DNA of 64,000 bases from Dasypus novemcinctus (taxonomy: Eukaryota; Chordata; Mammalia; Cingulata; Dasypodidae): the NCBI RefSeq assembly GCF_030445035.2, contig NC_080673.1:201994216-202058215 (forward strand), in the 5' to 3' direction. Positions 23,601-64,000 of the stretch are shown piece after piece (within the stretch, counting starts at the first letter, position 1; every line of letters begins with the position of its first letter). The position numbers were made by a program, and so were the translations under genes. The notes under the pieces are model-generated. The model saw nothing but the letters and a program-made list of their open reading frames with translations. It searched no databases and had not been told where the DNA came from.

Positions 23601-26600
23601 CATTTCTGCAGAGCTCTTCTGTGTCTGGCTTAATAGAAACTGGACTCTTTTATCTGCTTCTTCACTCAAACTGCTGCCAGATAATGTCACCTCTGAAAAA
23701 CCCCAGTTGTGAGAAAAGGAGAGTGGAAAAGATAACATCTTAGTGTTACTGGGAAGTAGGTCTGACCCAGGGAACCCCTAAGGTGTCCGGTCACCCCACT
23801 TTGAGAACTGATGAGGTAAAGGAGGCACGCTCCATGGGTGCTGAATGAAGAAAGGAAGGAAGACAAAACCCTGCCCACAGGGACTCCCGGTCCAGTCAAG
23901 GAGAAAGGCAAGAGCCCACACTGTGTGGTCAGTGTCCCAGTGCAGGGACGGCCGGGCACCTGGGGCCACAGGCAGGTGGAAGGAGCCACCTCGGCAGCTG
24001 CACCCCAGAAGACCAGTCCCCCCCCCCTTCCCTGGTTGAGCTGACGTATCCTTCAAGCCACAACTTAACATCTTCCTCTGACCCCCAAACCCAGTGCCTC
24101 CCCTGGCACTCCTCCCTCCTACCTGCTTCTTTTGCCCACAGCACTTGGTCACTCCACACAAAGATGACCACGGTGTGGTACTTAGCAGGGAAGCTAGGAA
24201 CAAGTGGGGCAGGAGGGAGGGAGGGGACACCAGGGAAGGCCGGAAATATCCACAGTAGGGACAGCTATAAGAAACCCCGCAGGAACTGTGCTCTGGAAAC
24301 AGTTCTTATCAGCAGTGTTCAGACCAGCAAGGCCAGAGGCCTCGGACTTGCCCAGACCCACAGAGGGGTCGGCCCTGGGAGAGCCCACTCCACTGCCTGG
24401 GCTCTTTCCTGTGCAGCTCATCTAGGGACTGTCCAAAGTCAGCCCAGGGTCAGGAAGGGAGGTGGCACAGCAGGATACAGAGAGGGACCCAGGACATTGG
24501 GGAAGGATCTAGGACATGGGGGAGGGACCTAGGACATGGGGGAGGGGCCTAGGACATGGGGAAGGAACCCAGGACATGGGGAGGGACCCAGGACACGGGG
24601 AGGGACCTAAGACATGAGAGGGACCCAGGAGACAGAGGAGAGACCCAGGACATGAGAGGGAGACAGGGGAGAGACCCAGGACACAGAGAGGGACCCAGGA
24701 CATGGGGGAAGGACCTAGGACACAAGGGAGGGACCTAGGACACAGGAGAGGGACCCAGAACACAGGAAGAGACCCAGGACAGAAAAGGAACCAGAAAACA
24801 GGGCAGGGACCCAGGACACAGGGAGGGACCCAGGACACGGGGAGGGACCTAGGACATGAGAGGGACCCAGAAGACAGGGGAGGGACCCAGGACACAGAGA
24901 GGGACCCAGGACATGGGGGAAGGACCTAGGACACAAGAGAGGGACCTAGGACACAGGAGAGAGACCCAGAACACAGGAAGGGACCCAGGACACAGGGAGG
25001 GACCCAGAACACAGGAAGGGACCCAGGACAGAGAAGGAACCAGGAGACAGGGCAGGGACCCAGGACACAGGGAGGGACCCAGGACACGGGGAGGGACCTA
25101 GGACATGAGAGGGACCCAGGAGACAGGGGAGGGACCCAGGACATGAGAGGGAGACAGGGGAGAGACCCAGGACACAGAGAGGGACCCAGGACATGGGGGA
25201 AGGACCCAGGACATGGGGGAAGGACCTAGGACACAGGAGAGGGACCCAGGACACAGGAAGGGACCCAGGACACAGGGGAGGGGCACAGGGCATGGGGGAG
25301 GGCCCTAGGACATGGGGGAGGGACCCAGGCCATGGAGGAGGGAAATAGGGGACCAGGGAGGAGCCCAGGGAACAGGGAGGCACTCCCTCTCAGCTTCTTG
25401 CAAGGACAGGGGCAGCACTAGAGAGCGAGATGCCCTGGCCTCAACCTGCACTGGTGCCAGCCGGGTATCCAGGACAGCCTCAGCCCTTCCCAGAGGCACT
25501 GCCTGCCCTCTTGGAGGTGACACACCCAAGACACCGCTGCTCTGAGCAGAGGCGAACCACCACCAGAGCGCACAGGCCCAGCAGCCCAGCAGGAGCACAG
25601 GCCAGGCAAGGGCATTGCTGCTCGCTGGGCCTCGGTCTTCCTGTCTGCACAGGGGGCCAGATATTCCCCACCTTCCAAGGTCAGGGGTAAGGGAAAGGAC
25701 CTTGGGAAAATGCAACATGTCATTTTCTCAAAGCTCAGTAAGTCGACACAGCATTATTATTCTCTTCTCCAGCAAAGAACGTGAAAGGGATCCTGTTTAA
25801 GAGACCTAAGAGCCTGTCAAACGGGCAGCAAGGGCCCTGGAGCTGGCCGCATCGGTGGGTGGGGACCCCTGGACAGGGCACCCCGGGGAGAAGATGCCTG
25901 GACTTGAGGGATGAGGGGCCCCAGAGGAAGTGTAAGCCCCGGAGGGAGGTGCTTGGATGTGTACATTGTTCAGATCATTCTCGAGGCCGGCAGGAGGAAG
26001 GATGAGAGATGGGTGCCAAGACGTTGGTGGGGAAACACAGGGGAGTCAATCCCCATGAACCCAACAGACTTTGGAGCAGATCTGGAGGAAAGGGCACTGG
26101 GCTGGTGATTGGCTGGGGAGGGGGACCTGGGCCAAGTTGGGGGTGTGGATGGAAGATCCAGGGTGACAGCCAGGGCTCTGGGACCAGAGAGAGGGACAGG
26201 CTTAAGTGGGAAGTGGCCAGAAAAAGTCAGGTGCTTACAAAATCCAGCCAATAACCTCAACTCTTTTAACTGCCCTGCAGTGTTTCACAAACAATAACAC
26301 ATGTAACTCTCGCCTCCACCCTTAGGGGAAGAGCTGAAATGATCCCCGTTTTACAGATCAGGAAACGGAGGCACAGAGAGGTGAAGTAACCCATGGAGAC
26401 CACAGAGCCCGCCAGCTGCAGGCAAGGGCTAGAACCCGGGCCAAGCAACTACCCCTGCGGAATCCTCAGTTTTGGGGCAATAGGCCGGATGCATCTAAGG
26501 AATGCCACGATGAATTCTATTCAGATCCTGTCCTTTCTGATTCTTTGCCCAAAACTAAGGGTCTCCCTGCCGCGGGTGTAGACGAAGCCCCCCAGCCCGC

Positions 26601-26862
26601 CCGCCGCGGAGGTTCTTACCTGCACTGTGAGTTCAAGACCTGCTGAGCTCCGGCCCAGAAGGGTCCCCGGGCCGGGCCCAGCCACGGGGGGATCCGGGGG
26701 AGACTGCGTGGTGACGAGGCGGCAGTAGGGACCCGGGCCCGCGGGGGGCCAGCCTCGGACCCCAGGCCCAGCGGGCAGCACCAGGGCCGCAGCCAGGAGG
26801 CCCCCGACCAGCACCCACGAGGCGCGCAGCCGGGCGCACCCCGGGGCGCCCGTGAGGCCCAT
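2402..26862 (-). CDS. EVC2: EVC2 (limbin), partial gene: first four coding exons
   Basis: Coding parts in transcript order are 26862-26620, 15232-15178, 11898-11732 and 2678-2402. Together they encode about 247 N-terminal residues. EVC2 is a single-pass membrane protein that partners EVC at the base of the primary cilium and supports Hedgehog/Smoothened signalling (established family knowledge). What is visible is the N-terminal signal/hydrophobic segment followed by the extracytoplasmic part. The transmembrane segment and coiled-coil tail of the human protein lie in later exons beyond base 1. Phases chain correctly: exon 1 ends in phase 0, exon 2 is 55 nt and ends in phase 1, exon 3 is 167 nt and ends in phase 0, and exon 4 is 277 nt and ends in phase 1. 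It is transcribed divergently from EVC, with start codons about 2.04 kb apart. Identification rests on several blocks matching the human protein, such as LPTSAASSGPW and NKTSEGFQAF. Confidence 0.95.
5378..5414. repeat. (AATC)n microsatellite
   Basis: Two short runs of AATC repeats separated by CACTCCACCCACC. Confidence 0.85.
5709..5847 (+). mobile_element. Small TIR element, copy 1 (non-autonomous DNA transposon)
   Basis: Begins CAGGGGTTCTTAACCTTTT and has the internal signature TTATTTAATAAATATATCAC. The same structure is present inverted at 35299-35483, where both terminal inverted repeats are visible. About 139 bp, no coding capacity. Confidence 0.65.
5890..6312 (+). mobile_element. LTR-like dispersed repeat
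   Basis: Contains the signatures 'GGCTCACAGTTTTGGAGG', 'AGTCCAAAATTAAG' and a terminal 'CGGTTCAATCCC'. It resembles the old mammalian repeat that begins TTCCTAGGGCTGCCATA; related copies lie at 35.8, 53.9 and 63.3 kb. Family name not assigned. Confidence 0.55.
6320..6665 (+). mobile_element. MaLR/MLT1-like LTR fragment
   Basis: Contains 'GGGTGGGCCCTAACCCC', 'CACGTGGAGACA', 'CTCACCTCCAGAAGTGAGAG' and 'TTGAAGCCACCCACC', in the order expected for the 3' half of a MaLR-type LTR. Confidence 0.65.
6985..7345 (+). mobile_element. L1 3' end, sense
   Basis: 'CACTGACTTGTACACCTGAA' and 'TGGTTAAAAGGGGGAAATTT' are typical of L1 3' ends. A second L1-like 3' tail follows ('CTCTAATAAAAATTTATATA'). Confidence 0.65.
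7774..7790 (+). repeat. Poly-G run
   Basis: An uninterrupted run of 17 G. It could form G-quadruplex structure and is prone to length error in sequencing. Confidence 0.9.
8287..8484 (-). mobile_element. DAS-type tRNA-derived SINE
   Basis: Poly-T at the left and the tRNA-like head at the right ('GATCGAACCCAGGTCCTCC', then 'TTGCCTGAGCCACAGCTGCT') show an antisense SINE of armadillo DAS type. The head carries A-box-like TGGCTCAGGCA and B-box-like GGTTCGATCCC on the minus strand. A second internal poly-T run splits the body. Confidence 0.85.
9780..10005 (+). mobile_element. L1 3' end fragment, sense
   Basis: Contains 'GTAACGAAGTATCACACC', 'GGGTACTCCATTTTCTGCAT' and 'CTCTAATTAATAAAAAAC', diverged from the usual L1 3' end. 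Confidence 0.5.
10590..10690. mobile_element. MIR fragment
   Basis: 'TTACAGGTGAGGAAAGGAAG' resembles the conserved MIR core. Confidence 0.45.
11732..11898 (-). CDS. EVC2: EVC2 coding exon 3
   Basis: A 167-nt exon encoding residues 100-155. The acceptor is GGTTTGCAG|TGG and the donor CTG|GTAAGT. The translation contains FGMEFTEKVQVYKPLPTSAASS and KTLFKRESSRTHYL in sequence, matching the human region with LSTSAASSGPWAHSLFAF and LFKRESPITHRL. This is part of the extracytoplasmic N-terminal domain. A second in-frame AG six bases into the exon (TGGCAG) is a possible alternative acceptor that would remove two residues. The exon ends in phase 0, which sets the required frame of exon 4. Confidence 0.95.
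12230..12420 (-). mobile_element. MIR SINE
   Basis: 'CCCAGCTTTGCCACTCACCA', then 'GTGCCTCAGTTTCCTTAA', the antisense MIR core. Confidence 0.75.
13460..13760 (-). mobile_element. L2 fragment, antisense
   Basis: 'CTTCCAGGAAGCCCTCCTGG', then 'CTGTACTCCCTTTGACC', typical of the L2 3' end in antisense. Confidence 0.7.
14395..14925 (+). mobile_element. MaLR/MLT1-like LTR
   Basis: 'TAACGGCCCCCAGAGATGTC', 'GGGGAGATTGCCTGGATTTT', 'CACCTTGATTTTAGCCC' and 'CAGAACTGTCAGAGAATAA' occur in canonical order. Nearly full length and solo. Confidence 0.75.
15178..15232 (-). CDS. EVC2: EVC2 coding exon 2 (55-nt microexon-like)
   Basis: A short exon found by homology rather than length. Read on the minus strand it follows acceptor TTTTTTAG, encodes ALQCPIWRCMENSHLHTT plus one base, and ends at donor ACAG|GTAAGT. 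It aligns with the human EVC2 segment between TQ and VEAPLGM, sharing the Leu, Cys, Ile-Trp, Glu, His and Thr positions. The phase is right: 18 codons plus one base, completed by TG at the start of exon 3 to give Val. A consensus branch-point pentamer CTGAC lies 25 nt upstream of the exon (A at 15257). The polypyrimidine tract is AT-rich. Just upstream of the branch point an LTR begins (see findings). Confidence 0.88.
15253..15260 (-). promoter_or_regulatory. Predicted branch point for EVC2 exon 2
   Basis: On the minus strand CTGAC (15260-15256) matches the yUnAy branch-point consensus, with its A 25 nt from the exon start and an AT-rich pyrimidine tract between. Confidence 0.5.
15304..15588 (-). 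mobile_element. A-tailed non-coding element, copy D (3' end only)
   Basis: Poly-T leads into 'AATATTACATTCAAAAAATA', 'TGAGGTCCCCATACACCCCC' and 'GGTGAATACATCTCTGAGCA', the complement of the 3' end of the family at 18.3-20.0 kb. 5'-truncated to about 285 bp. Confidence 0.75.
15758..17084 (+). mobile_element. A-tailed non-coding element, copy A
   Basis: About 1.33 kb collinear with copy B from 'CTAAGAGTTACATCCTGAG' to 'TTTTTTAATGTAACATTT', then an A-rich tail. Flanked by AAACAAGGAC and AAACAATGAC, a likely target-site duplication. No long open frame. Confidence 0.75.
17640..18120 (-). mobile_element. L1 3' end, antisense
   Basis: 'GTTTACAGAAAAAAATGTTC', 'TTTATTCAAGTGCCATATAT' and 'CCCACCCCTGCTCCTGGCAA' match antisense L1 3' sequence. 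Confidence 0.7.
18121..20255 (+). mobile_element. LTR (locus 2) interrupted by copy B
   Basis: Pieces lie at 18121-18302 and 19989-20255. The left starts 'TGTGGTGGTGTGGAGCTGTA'. The right ends 'GGTATTTGCTTGGGCAGCC' after 'GCCTTGATTTGGACATAC'. It ends TG...CA and looks MaLR-like in layout. No internal region was seen, so it is a solo LTR. Confidence 0.7.
18320..19971 (+). mobile_element. A-tailed non-coding element, copy B (longest)
   Basis: About 1.65 kb bounded by a clear target-site duplication: 18303-18319 AATAAGGTTCAGAGAGA and 19972-19988 AATAAAATTCAGAGAGA. It ends with an AT-rich A tail after 'TTTTTTTAATGTAACATT'. Its insertion splits an LTR whose halves rejoin at the duplication. No open frame longer than about 90 codons, so it is not self-coding. 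Confidence 0.8.
20440..20690. mobile_element. MIR-like SINE fragments
   Basis: 'CTGGGTTTGAAGCGCAACTC' and 'GTGACCTTGGATGAGCC', typical of MIR. A second MIR-like stretch follows at 20570-20660. Confidence 0.5.
20780..21225 (-). mobile_element. LTR-like dispersed repeat (GTATTAGTCAGGGTTCTC family), antisense
   Basis: The right end 'GGAGAACCCTGACTAATACA' is the complement of the left end of the copy at 55743. The left end 'TTAATGTGTCACCTTGGCC' is the complement of that copy's right end. Confidence 0.65.
21980..22475 (+). mobile_element. LTR-like repeat (GGAACAAGATGGC family)
   Basis: 'TGTTGGAACAAGATGGCTGC' through 'CCAGAGGAAAAGACC' to 'GGAATTCATCCATAATATC'. The same order occurs at 51710-52480. 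Confidence 0.6.
22560..23013 (+). mobile_element. L1 3' end, sense, with A tail
   Basis: Ends in 'GAAATAAAAAAAAAAAA' after L1-like 3' sequence. Contains a short (GGAT)n patch at 22843-22868. Confidence 0.45.
24478..25382. repeat. Minisatellite with higher-order structure
   Basis: About 0.9 kb of degenerate 18-21 bp units built on GGGACCCAGGACAYRGG. The unit GGACACGGGGAGGGACCT recurs at 24591, 24833 and 25082, followed each time by the same order of unit variants, giving a higher-order period of about 242-249 bp. Most units are multiples of three, so several reading frames stay open on both strands; these are not genes. Confidence 0.92.
26280..26460 (+). mobile_element. MIR SINE
   Basis: 'CCCGTTTTACAGATCAGGAA', then 'GCACAGAGAGGTGAAGTAAC', the MIR core. 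Confidence 0.8.
26620..26862 (-). CDS. EVC2: EVC2 coding exon 1 (start codon and signal segment)
   Basis: This exon encodes residues 1-81. The start ATG (26862-26860) has a strong context (GCC-ATG-G). It begins MGLTGAPG, and residues 14-31 form a hydrophobic segment (core SWVLVGGLLAAALVL) that fits the WVLxGGLLA signal region of human EVC2. A Gly/Pro-rich, poorly conserved stretch follows, ending in GLELTVQ at a CAG|GTAAGA donor (phase 0). The upstream reading frame stays open to another ATG at 27093, so an N-terminally longer product cannot be excluded from sequence alone. The inner ATG is preferred because the hydrophobic segment then sits where a signal peptide should. The exon lies in a CpG-rich block typical of a promoter-proximal first exon. 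Confidence 0.92.
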
Positions 26863-26947
26863 GGCGAGCCGGGGGTGGGCGACCCCCAAGTGGCCGACGC
26901 GGAAGAGTCCCAGCTGCTTCCGGACCCCAGGCCCGCCCAGCCGCCGA

Positions 26948-26959
26948 GCATGCTCAGTG
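26948..26959 (+). promoter_or_regulatory. Repeated promoter 12-mer, EVC2 side
   Basis: GCATGCTCAGTG lies 86 bp upstream of the EVC2 ATG, inside a palindromic GAGCATGCTC. An identical 12-mer lies on the EVC side. The binding factor is unknown. Confidence 0.4.
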
Positions 26960-28640
26960 CGTGCTCCACGGGATGTTTTCTGGAGCTGGCTCTGGCATCT
27001 GGGGCTTGGCTCGCCTGGGAGGCGGCCGCGCTCCGCGGAGGGAGGGAGCGAGCCAGGCCGGCGCGGAGCTGCTGCGCGCGGGTTTCCTTGCACCTCCCAA
27101 AGCGGACCAGGCCACTTGCCTGTCCGAAAGCTTTCCAGGCTCCAAGTGCCCCTCCTCTAACTTTCTCTGCGCTCCGGGCAAAGAGGGACAGGCAGTCCCG
27201 CTTCCTTTCTGTTCCGTTCAGCACCCTCCAGCACCCACTGCCTGAGCTCTCAGCTGCAAGCGATCTCCCGTCCCGGGCTGTCCTGTTCCTCCACTCTCCC
27301 CTCTCCCAACTCCCTGTCAGACCAGTCTGGGGGCATGTCTCTAGGGGAACAAGAGGGGAGAGGCGGTTCCTGGAGCCAGCAGCCGCTCAGGAAGCTTCCC
27401 TGAACCTTCCATGGGGCCGGGCTGTGCCTTGCAGTGGGGAGGCAGCCAGAGGGGGAGTAAGAATGGATAGCACCATGTGGGCTGGGGAGGAGGGCCCGGG
27501 AGGGCAGACTCTGCCTCTTCGAGCTTCCGAGCCCTGTCTGGGCTCTGGGTGACAGCTGCCACCTGCTCCCTGGGGAGTGGGCTCAGCTCTGCCCGGCACT
27601 TCCTGCTGGGCAGCCATCAGCCCGCAGCCTTCAACCCCTGAGCCAGGCCTTCCCTGACCTGCCACGGACCGGGCAGTGGGGTGAGAACCTGAGACCTTAG
27701 CCAGGTCCACCTTCTCAGCGTGCCAGGGGGGAGACAAAACCTCAGGGGAACTACCGGGCATCTCACCGGACCATCATTTAGATTTGACAGTGATCACCTA
27801 AAGGGTGATTTTCATATTCCAACAACTCCTATAAAGTAAAATGCAAAGAACGCTACATTTCAAACCGAAGTCTGAGAATCCAAAGAAACACCCAGCATGA
27901 AGCCAAAACTTCAGATGATTGCCCCTAGAGATATGCCCGGGAGACTTAGAGATGCTGCTGAGAAAACGTTTAAGGAATTCCACAGCACGGACGGTGGGCC
28001 CTGCAGCCAGGCGGCCGTGGGTGGGAATATATTCAGTCTCACCCCCTGGCTGTGTGACCTTGGATGAGTCACTTCCCTCTCGGGCCCAGCCCTCACTACC
28101 TCCCTGTGGAATTTATAATTTCTAAGAGGGAGAGTATGTGTGCGTTTGCACATGTATGTTTACGGCTGCATCCCCAGCACCTAGGATGCCAACTAGCACC
28201 TAGAACAGGATGCCAAAAGCATCTAGTTGTTTACCCACCCCACCCTCACCCCCCGGCAGGGTCTCCCCAAATGCCCAGTGGATGCATACATGGCGCGGTG
28301 ACTTCTAGTGTGGATTGGCTGGGGCCATCTCTCCACGTAGATTGCCTTAGAGAAAAGCCTTGGCCGCTTCTGAGAGAAGTGGTATTAAAACAGGGGACCC
28401 CGGCAAATAAGCTTCCAGGGAAAAGGCAGAGGTAGAGTTGGGGCACGGCCTGGCATGGGAGCTGCATTTGGTGGCCTTAGCGCCTCTGACTTCCCCTTCA
28501 GGTGGGTGGGCTGAACACAGTCCCATCCAGAGCTTTCTAAGGGAGTGGATGGGCTCACCACCCAAGACGCTCAGCGCATCCTACATTTAATCGAGCAACG
28601 TCCCCCGGAAAGCAAGAGGCCGTGCAGCCTCCCCTCCCGG

Positions 28641-28652
28641 GCATGCTCAGTG
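28641..28652 (+). promoter_or_regulatory. Repeated promoter 12-mer, EVC side
   Basis: GCATGCTCAGTG lies about 252 bp upstream of the EVC ATG. With flanks, CCGRGCATGCTCAGTG matches the EVC2-side copy over 16 bases with one difference. Confidence 0.4.
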
Positions 28653-28903
28653 AAGGGCCGGGCTGGGGCGGGGCTGGCTCAAAGTTTTGGGCCCACGCTC
28701 CGCCTCCTCCCCGGGGCGGGACGGCGCTGGGCAGCGGGAGAGCGCTCCTCCGCGGAGAAGTCCGCCAGCGCGCCGCGCCCCTGGCCCGCCTGGACCCCGA
28801 GCCCCGCGTCGCCGAGCTGGCGGGGACCGGGCCGCGCGCGGCGGGCCCGGGCCGTGCGCGGCGGCGGGCGGGATGCGGCGGGCCCGCGGCCTGAGCGCCC
28901 CCG

Positions 28904-62941
<34,038 letters not shown>

Positions 62942-64000
62942 GTACGTGATGGATTTTCTTTCCCACGCGAGAGCCGTGGTTTCCCGGACAGTTAAATTGG
63001 GTAGATTAAAGAGATGATACATCGAAGCCTGTTTAATACTTAATTCCCTATCGTGTTTCTGCCCCGGAGGCTGGAATCCAGCTTCGGCAGTTAAGCGATA
63101 AAGTGTAATTAAGGAGCAGAGACTGGTTACAGAGGGAGTTTTTAAAAATAAATTCCCTGCATTTAAATTTTAGATTGATCTCTTTATCATTCAAAGCGAA
63201 GACTGCTGTAACCCTCTGTGTCATTTACTGCCTGGGGGAGAGAACAGATTCTTAGCCACTAACTTCTCAAACTCCAGGCATCCGTCCTGTGTTTTTAAAT
63301 TCTAGAGGAGATGGCTTCCTCAAAAGACCTTTTATTTCTGGTGGGTTCCAGTGCTCCCAATTTCTTCCTCCAGAAACAAAAATTCCTGGGCACCCACTCT
63401 GTGCCCCTCTTGTGTCTCGTCTGTCTCATCTCTTCAAAGGGCACCGGTCCGATTGGATTAGGCACCTGCTAATGAGAGCGTGGCCCCATCTTAATCTAGC
63501 TCATGCTCTCTGCAGCCACCCTATTTCCACATGAGGGCCACAGCCCCAGGGCAGAGGGCGAGGATGTGTGTATGTGCATACACGTCCAGCATGTGTGTTG
63601 GGGGACATAATTCAACCCATTGCCGATGCCAGGGGAATGGAGGGGTTTTTTAAGAAGAGTGGGTGGGGCAGCCTAACCCTCTGGAACTGGAAGAGAAGAG
63701 ACGAAGCCGGTCAACAGAACTGTTTCTGGCCGGGTGGGAGGCAGTGGTTGATCATCGACTTTCTCTTACGGCATCTGTTGTGAAAGGGGCAAGAGGGTGG
63801 GGTGGAGGGCACTGCAAGTCACCGCTGGCAGGGAGGGGAGGAGGAGCGCACCAGCGGCTGATGAAGGATTTACTGAGTGGGCAGGAGGCCCCTGAGCCGG
63901 TGGCCAAAATGTCAAGAGGTGCCACTTCACATGGGTGCTGGCTGCTTCTGGCCGTGCCTAACCTTGGGAGGTGGGTGGTGGGATGGACTCGGGATTTAAG
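62942..64000. other. EVC intron 7 (partial)
   Basis: Unique at 62942-63280, then an LTR-like repeat (63290-63640), then GC-rich sequence. No further EVC exon was seen. Confidence 0.6.
63290..63640 (+). mobile_element. LTR-like dispersed repeat fragment
   Basis: 'CGATTGGATTAGGCACCTGC', 'CCTATTTCCACATGAGGGC' and 'GGGGGACATAATTCAACCC' resemble the 3' half of the 53.9-kb repeat. Confidence 0.5.

Larger units (their letters stand above)
15233..26619. other. EVC2 intron 1
   Basis: About 11.4 kb. The first half is packed with LTRs carrying nested A-tailed elements (15.26-20.26 kb). It is followed by further LTR-like copies, L1 ends, a unique A/T-rich stretch (23.0-23.75 kb) and a minisatellite. 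No gene other than EVC2 was recognised. Confidence 0.6.
26863..28903. promoter_or_regulatory. Shared 5' region between divergent EVC2 and EVC
   Basis: About 2.04 kb separates the two start codons. GC/CpG-rich blocks (about 26580-27080 and 28660-29200 by eye) cover each first exon. The middle (about 27700-28600) is less GC-rich and holds a MIR fragment near 28000-28090. GC-box-like GGGGCGGGG occurs at about 28671, with CCCGGGGCGGG further on. The 12-mer GCATGCTCAGTG occurs at 26948-26959 and 28641-28652. No clear RFX X-box was seen by eye. The extent and the CpG-island calls were not computed. The head-to-head arrangement is the known mammalian organisation of this locus. Confidence 0.8.

Noticed and set aside
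24509..25383. Several open frames on both strands with repeated VLGPSPMSWVP-like or GRDPGHR-like peptides
   Set aside because: They are produced by minisatellite units whose lengths are multiples of three. No independent gene evidence.

Overview
This window is mammalian genomic DNA carrying the head-to-head (divergent) ciliary gene pair EVC2 (limbin, minus strand) and EVC (plus strand), the two Ellis-van Creveld syndrome loci. Both genes are partial here. The four 5'-most coding exons of EVC2 lie at 2402-26862 and the seven 5'-most coding exons of EVC lie at 28904-62941. They were recognised by matching exon translations to remembered human EVC/EVC2 protein sequence, and placed with consensus splice sites and consistent reading-frame phase across every junction. 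The remaining exons of each gene lie outside the window.

The repeats point to a xenarthran, most likely an armadillo (Dasypus-like). There are tRNA-derived SINEs of armadillo DAS type, with the box 'TTGAGCCACATCTGCT' seen antisense at 8.3, 34.3 and 52.3 kb. There are also families I do not know from other placental orders: a non-coding, A-tailed, 5'-truncated element present five times, and a TG...CA LTR. Older mammalian repeats (L2, MIR, L1M, MaLR/MLT1) fill much of the remainder.

Layout. 1-26862 holds EVC2 introns and exons on the minus strand: exon 4 at 2402-2678, exon 3 at 11732-11898, exon 2 at 15178-15232 and exon 1 at 26620-26862. 26863-28903 is the shared 5' region, about 2.0 kb between start codons and GC-rich at both ends, with one 12-bp motif repeated near each gene. 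28904-64000 is EVC: exon 1 at 28904-29077, exon 2 at 37342-37467, exon 3 at 49194-49277, exon 4 at 51322-51554, exon 5 at 53453-53537, exon 6 at 56490-56585 and exon 7 at 62804-62941.

Inside the introns the notable items are a decayed intronless CFAP52 (WDR16) copy in EVC intron 2; a 0.9-kb minisatellite with a ~245-bp higher-order period in EVC2 intron 1; a four-level nest of insertions in EVC intron 6; and an LTR whose edge sits about 28 bp upstream of the EVC2 exon 2 acceptor. No tRNA, rRNA, CRISPR or bacterial-type features were seen. Apart from the two genes, the long open frames in the window are chance or repeat-derived.

From established knowledge, EVC and EVC2 proteins form a complex at the base of the primary cilium that promotes Hedgehog signalling downstream of Smoothened. 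Their shared promoter region probably co-regulates them.
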